DNA of 64,000 nt from Apostichopus japonicus. Lineage: Eukaryota > Echinodermata > Holothuroidea > Aspidochirotida > Stichopodidae. This document shows positions 58,368-64,000 of the stretch, one piece after another. A program made the position numbers and the translations under genes. The notes beneath the pieces are model-generated. The model was not told where the DNA came from, searched no databases, and was given only the letters and a program-made list of their open reading frames with translations. The DNA is taken from positions 7,312,501 to 7,376,500 of the forward strand of contig NC_092569.1 in NCBI RefSeq assembly GCF_037975245.1. The letters run 5' to 3'. Position 1 is the stretch's first letter. Every line of letters starts with the position of its first letter.

Positions 58368-59317
58368 GGGTCACACTAATTAGCGTCAACAGGCCGATTT
58401 CACGACAACTCACGACAACTTAAGACAACAAGTTTAAAATACCATCAAATACAATTGATGTTATCAGAGTATATCTGGAAACACGTTTAACACTGACTGG
58501 AACCAGCGTGCATACATATTTTTCACGGGAAAAAATGTTTTTGTCGTAAAGATCGCCAACTTTTTCCTAACGTTGAATTAGACGACGTGATGCTATTGCG
58601 CTTGCGCAATGCCATTGGACCGAACCATTACACTACAGGAAGGTGCAATTTTTCATTTGAGAATGGTGCCCACACACAAAATAAAATACACGGAGAGAAT
58701 AATAAAACCAGGCAAAATGATGGTAAGCAAGACTCTGTAAAGTTGATAATAACATATGTAAATTACAATGGAAAACAAGACGAAATATTCATTATTTTAA
58801 AAACATTCAATGATTTGACGGAGAGAAAAATAAAACCAGGCAAAATGATAGTAAGCAAGACTCGGTAAAGTTGATAATCACATATGTTAATTACAATGAA
58901 AAAACAATAAGAAATATTCATTATTTTTAAAACATTAAATAATTTGATTTGGAGTTCATTCACCATACTTTGGTGCTTTATTACTATGTCAACCCACCTT
59001 ACCGACACTGTACACAAGGCAGTTCCCAAAACTAGCACAAACCAACCCATATTATAATGGTTCGGTCCGATGGCATTGCGCAAGCGCAATAGCATCACGT
59101 CGTCCAATTCAACGTTAGGAAAAAGTTGGCGATTTTTACGACAAAAACATTTTTTTCTGTGAAAAATATGTATGCACGCTGGTTCCAGTCAGTTTTAAAT
59201 GTGTTTCCAGATATACTCTGATAACATCAATTGTATTTGATGGTATTTTAAACTTGTTGTCTTGAGTTGTCTTGAGTTGTCGTGAAATCGGCCTGTTGAC
59301 GCTAATTAGTGTGACCG
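58368..59317. mobile_element. Non-autonomous DNA transposon with 262-bp inverted repeats and 8-bp target duplication
   Basis: Arms 58369-58631 and 59055-59316 are reverse complements at roughly 95% identity by eye, starting GGTCACACTAATTAGC. CTATTCTT occurs immediately outside both ends (58360-58367 and 59318-59325), an exact 8-base duplication. The centre holds two 128-base direct copies (starting at 58691 and 58819). An 8-base duplication fits hAT, P or Merlin-type elements; the GG start would suit Merlin. No transposase frame is present. Confidence 0.92.
58691..58946 (+). repeat. 128-base direct duplication inside the transposon
   Basis: CGGAGAGAATAATAAAACCA at 58691 recurs as CGGAGAGAAAAATAAAACCA at 58819, and the following sequence (AAGCAAGACTC, AAAGTTGATAATAACATATG, ATATTCATTATTTT) is repeated with a few changes. 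Confidence 0.85.
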
Positions 59318-59570
59318 CTATTCTTACGTATGTAGTTTATTATCCCGTATTTACGTAGCCCCTATGTTACATTCTTATAGTCTGAAGTTCCAAACACGTG
59401 GTGACTTGTTGATAGTTAAAAAAACCTTGGGAACTTTTTAACTCAAGAAGGGGTTGCCCTATTCCAATATCATGGAATAGTGGGGAACTCACAATTTCTG
59501 TTTGTGTACGGATTACAAGTTTATTCCACGTGCAAATGTGTTAATCCAATATCGTATGTCGAGTATGAAT

Positions 59571-60976
59571 CAGGGTTGGCATTTTCCCGGGAAAAACCTG
59601 TTTTTCCCACTAAGCGGTAAAAACCAGGTAAAAACCGGGAAAAACTGGTAAATACCGGTAAAAACCGCCTCCGTCTCGAAAACTAGTATTAATTGTCCGT
59701 AAAATGCAGGGTCATCAGTAGGCACGATATTGTTTCATGACAGGCATATTTTATTGACTATGGGAGTTTCTTAGCTTCATTTTGAGCTATTTTATCACGT
59801 TCTTATTCTACTTTTTGTGGAAAAAAGAGTATTTTTCGTATTGCACATGTATAGTTATTCTGTCACGATCTCTTTAGCAGTATGCATTGCCTATTGCCCA
59901 AACCATTATAGGTCTACACTGGGACATTCACCCCTCCTAAATTCTTCAGGCCTATTATGTGGCATGAACAGCGGAGGATAGAACGAAGTGGCGAACCATG
60001 GCATCCAAAGCCTCAAAGGGACAAGGAACCATATAATAATATAATATTATGTGCTCAGACAGTTCATTCCATTAATACAGTAGGCAACAGTCTACTGAGG
60101 TGAACTTCAATCCAGGGGGCTCAATAGAAACTGCTTTGAAACTTTGTAAGGCACATGGGCCCAATTAAAGTATTAAACGCACAATGGCCCTATGGAGCCA
60201 TTCACACAACCAAACTGTTTACCTTGATGCAAACATGGTCCAATTATTATACAAATTCATGCATGAGTGATTAAACACTTTGAGGTGGACAGGTGAGGTG
60301 ATACTGGGCACTTCCTGTGTATAGGCTAACTGAAGAGGTAGGAGTATCAACAACACAAGTAACTGTTCCAATTGTTACTTATTCTCAAATTAGTTGATGT
60401 CACAACAGTCACTTAGTACAGTGCCTATTAGCAATATAAGCATAGTACAGTGCCTAGTGCGAAGTGTGAACAGAGTACAATTTATCGCAGACATGAAGTG
60501 ATCGTTCTTGGATGTGAATCATCATTTGGATCTGAGCGGACTAATGTGGCATGTATAATATGACGAACCATAGCCCTATAGGAGGCACCAACAGTTTGAT
60601 ACAAGTCCATTCTCTAGATAATGCAATTATGCATCTCGATAGGAAAATAAAGTTGGTTGATTTGAGCATCCAATATATTATTTATTTGAATTATTTATAA
60701 TACTGTAGTCTAATCGGTAAACTCACAAGTTATAGATCATAGCTGTTCTTTGGATGTAACCCAACCCCCTACCATAAGATGCCATTTTCTTGTAGATTCT
60801 ATGCTCCTCCACAAGTTCCACATGAGTTTTTAGGAATTCTATATAATTTGAGGTTTTTCCCGGTTTTTCCCAGTTTTTCCCACTTATAGGTGGGAAAAAC
60901 CTCCCGGTAAAAACCGGTAAAAAACTTGTTTTTACCGAGGCGGTAAAAACCGCCCGGTAAAAACCGGCCAACCCTG
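59571..60976. mobile_element. Non-autonomous hAT element with GGTAAAAACC subterminal repeats
   Basis: The ends are CAGGGTTGGC and GCCAACCCTG. GTATGAAT stands directly outside both (59563-59570 and 60977-60984), an exact 8-base target duplication. Both ends are packed with CGGTAAAAACC, CCCGGGAAAAACC and GGGAAAAAC motifs, which is usual for hAT subterminal regions. The interior has no transposase frame. Confidence 0.93.
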
Positions 60977-60984
60977 GTATGAAT

Positions 60985-62176
60985 GAAGGATGGTGTAGGT
61001 TTTTTTTTTTTTTTAAGTTTTGTGCTTTTCTCTTTGAAGTGTATGTTCAAAAACAAAGGCCCTAATATAGCATGTTATTTTTATTTGTTATTTTTTTTAT
61101 AACCGTGTGTGTAAGAGTATGTACATAGCCTAGGCTAGATGCATATTGAATGTATGACATTGACAGTCTTGTAACTAAGTGCTTTGAACCATAGATGAAA
61201 GTTGAGGAAAGTCCCAGTTGTAGTTACGATACTAGGATTCATGTTGCAACACTATCGATTGTGTGAAATCTAACTGACCAATGCTAGGAACAATTTAACT
61301 TTCCTAACATCATGCATCTGTTATAGTAGCTTATGGTTATATTCCAGTAAGTGGGTGAACTAAGTCGTCAAAGTTCCTCAGAATACATAATTTATGCTTC
61401 TTTCCATCACTGTACAAAGCTTCAAGTCATTTTCATTGAAGCTAATACTAGATATATAATTTCCTACCTTAGTCTATGCACATAACGGAAGTAATCAAAC
61501 TTGGTTAGAATGTAGGGACGCAATCATTTCACCTTGCTTCATTTCGCAGAACAGCTCTCAACATCCGCACTATAGACGAAACTAGGCTGGATAGGCGTCA
61601 CAAAAAGGCTCATATTTTTGTACAATACGTTAGGCTAGCTGTATGGTTAAGCTCATGCTAATTATACGCATATAACACCCTCGGTCGTTATTTGATCTTT
61701 TTTATATAGGTTAACCATTCTTGAAATAACATAAGTTAAAATGGACCGAATAATTGATAAAAATGATGTACTGGTTACCTAAGAATATGTTCTTTGAACA
61801 AACCTTTAAATTGTTTTTTTCCCGGTAATGTTCTGAAACGGTGACTCCTGTTGGCTTTGTCAATTTACCTGTTTGAACGTAGCAGCCACTAAGAGCAGCC
61901 ACTAACAGCAGCCAATAGTGTATACATCAAAGTTACACGCCGTTGGCCACTGATGTTTGTACACTGTGACGAGCGCTGGGTACGCTGTGGCGGAAAAGTG
62001 GATCCCTAGCAGCCACTAAGGGCAGCCAAAATTAGCGGACAATAACAAGACTGTTACTTTTTCGTACCTGTTTTAAAGCGATACTAATTAACGCTATGCA
62101 AACTGTAAAAAGCCAATAATTGCACCATTTGAGAGATAAGATGTTCATCTTTCATTTGATTTAATTTTGGAATTTA
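60985..62176. other. No gene recognised; small GCAGCCACTAA repeat
   Basis: The motif GCAGCCACTAA occurs three times between 61882 and 62020, around an AACGGCGTGT-like GC-richer patch. Otherwise plain AT-rich sequence. Confidence 0.5.
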
Positions 62177-62184
62177 ATGGTGGA

Positions 62185-63620
62185 CAGTGGCGTCGCCAAG
62201 GGGGGGCCAGGGGGGCACGTGCCCCCCTGGAAAACCTAGTGCCCCCCGAGTGCCCCCCCCCATCTGAGATTTGGGTTGGTAAAAAAATATATATATATTT
62301 TGTTATATTCAACTCCCATATCATCTGAGTTGGTTTTTCATAAGGACAAAGAAGCACAGTAATTCGTATTTTCTTCAAATGAGCTGCGAAAAAATGAAAA
62401 AGTTTATCCTTGACCGTCGGGTATCGAAGTCGTAACCCGTGCCATCACAACAGGTGTCGATATTTACATTGAATGTGTCAGTGCTCACGCCATGATACCA
62501 GCGGCTATACACGTCCGCGAGAAGGGAGGGTACTGCAGTATGTTCCCTTGGTCTGAGGTTGACAGGTTAGGAGCTGACGAAATGTGAGAATGTGAGGGTC
62601 CGCAGGCACCATACTTGCCTATATTTGTGGACCCATATATTAACCCTGTTGTGTAGGGGGTGCAGAGGTCATTTGAGGTCAGATGCTTGTAGGAACAAAT
62701 GGCGAATGTTCACACCCGCATACTGAGCCATACTCGATGTGTGATCAAACTTTGGATTGCATGGTGAGATTCCTGATAGGAGCCAATAACGATGCTGGAA
62801 TCTGTTACATCTTAATAGATAATGGGAGAAAACGAGAAGGACAAGAAGGACAAGACAATGAAAAAGTTGAGGGGACAAATGCATGATAAGCCCCCCCCCC
62901 CCGAATATTTACCAAGGCTCCGAAACGTGCATCTGCCCATTTTTCAATGCATACTTGTCGATCTGTCCGATGCACACGTAAACTATATAGGTGTAATAAT
63001 GTTAGTAAATGCTGGGGGACCCTCGGCCCGTCCCCTGGCTATAGACCACATTGTCACCCCAACCGCGTCTTCACGCCCCGTGAAAAGTGGAAGCAGTGAG
63101 TGTGAGTACCGGTAAGCGCAACACAACTTCGTCTTAGGCCAATGACTTGCTTTATTTCAGCCAGTTCTCCAACATCCCCTTACTACACTCAAAAACGTCT
63201 TTGCAAGTACACTACGAGTAATAGCTACTCTCTTAAAACACCATCGAATATACAAATTACTATGTTTTTACAGACTTTTACGTGCAATCTGAGAAATTGC
63301 AGGCTTGAGACCCATATTTTAGGGCTAGGTATTCGCAGCATAAAACACTCGGGAAGTGCCGTTTCCGGCCATCTGGGGGTTGGAAAAACCCAAAATTTTC
63401 TTGTACGCTCCGCGCCAACCGATGGTGGCGCTCCGCTTAGATAGTCTCTACACATTAGCCCCCCAATAATTTTCCCGTTCCGCCGCGCCTGGAGGGGCAC
63501 CCCCTCCCCTTAGACCCCTCCCCCAGGACGGCGATCCGTATCCACCTAAGTGCCCCCCACCAAATGCTGGTGCCCCCCTGTGCCCCCCCCCCCAGACTGA
63601 AAAGTCTGGTGACGCCACTG
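62185..63620. mobile_element. hAT-like non-autonomous element
   Basis: The ends are CAGTGGCGTCGCCA and TGGTGACGCCACTG, an imperfect inverted repeat. Flanks are ATGGTGGA (62177-62184) and ATGGTGAC (63621-63628), probably a worn 8-base duplication. C and G runs sit near both ends. The block CGCCAACCGATGGTGGCGCT near 63415 matches the element in the NCOA6 intron. No transposase frame found. Confidence 0.8.
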
Positions 63621-63628
63621 ATGGTGAC

Positions 63629-64000
63629 GACGATTTCTGCATCCATATTGAACTGAAACTTGTGATCCTACCAAATCTTGTGGAGAAAGGCGTAAATTGC
63701 AGCAATTTTTATACCATTTTTTTCTCTTTTTTTTCAAATGTCTAAACAATTCATTTATGAGAATATGCAACAGTCAAGAGAGGTACAATGACGATGTAAA
63801 GTTATTCCTCTTACACTTGGTATGAAAAACAGTCAGTAACACTTTGATTTGTTGAAATCCGATGGCTACAAACCGTTCGATCCTAACAGGAGTGGGATGC
63901 AAATTGGAAAATTAGCTCGAAGCGCGCGGTAATGTGTTATGATCCAAATGTATTCTTATTTCAAAATCGATTAATTTGAGTTATCGACCTAGTTAGGAGG
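63629..64000. other. Flank, nothing recognised
   Basis: Plain sequence past the last transposon. No coding frame or repeat seen. Confidence 0.5.

Noticed and set aside
60799-61056. Frames with repeated FYR/GRFFP strings
   Set aside because: They translate the GGTAAAAACC subterminal repeats of a hAT element.

Overview
The window is AT-rich, intron-rich animal DNA with two recognisable protein-coding genes placed tail to tail. The rest is introns and intergenic DNA full of transposon relics, dispersed repeats and minisatellites. GT-AG introns of 0.2 to 8.3 kb, clear orthologues of C2CD5 and NCOA6, and abundant dispersed repeats carrying AGGTCA half-sites point to a marine invertebrate. A deuterostome, probably an echinoderm such as a sea cucumber, is my best guess, but that call rests on the look of the repeats and was not checked by a search.

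Positions 1-35891, + strand: the 3' two thirds of C2CD5 (C2 domain-containing protein 5). I could place 22 exons with GT-AG junctions. All their phases join into one continuous frame of 691 residues ending in TGA at 35889-35891, with AATAAA at 35950-35955. The N-terminal C2 domain and start codon lie upstream of the window. The introns hold modular dispersed repeats, a 16 x 30-bp minisatellite, a 24-bp minisatellite next to a perfect hairpin, a 102-111-bp tandem array, a decayed SWIM/YqaJ-type DNA transposon, a LINE fragment and a hAT-like element.

Positions 35892-41453: intergenic. This stretch holds a long-inverted-repeat element, a perfect 92-bp tandem duplication, reverse-oriented dispersed repeats interrupted by a LINE 3' end, and a repeat-poor stretch (about 38750-41453) that may be the NCOA6 3' UTR.

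Positions 41454-51419 (at least), - strand: NCOA6 (nuclear receptor coactivator 6), from three joined coding exons. One giant 6.4-kb exon carries about 97% of the 2188 residues. A tiny terminal exon in good splice context supplies the basic C-terminus. The 5' end is uncertain; a candidate promoter and first untranslated exon lie near 57220-57370, possibly shared with a divergent + strand gene.

Positions 51420-64000: mostly repeats and non-autonomous DNA transposons. Several have readable ends: a 950-bp element with about 262-bp terminal inverted repeats and a perfect 8-bp target duplication, a 1.4-kb hAT-like element with a perfect 8-bp duplication, and a 1.4-kb hAT-like element related to those at 41941-44109 and 31362-32111.

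I found no clear rRNA, tRNA or CRISPR, and no convincing new protein system. The more unusual material is in the repeats: nuclear-receptor-type DR1 sites spread by a dispersed element, nested transposons with datable order, and long-inverted-repeat elements. Other observations concern the architecture of the NCOA6 protein.
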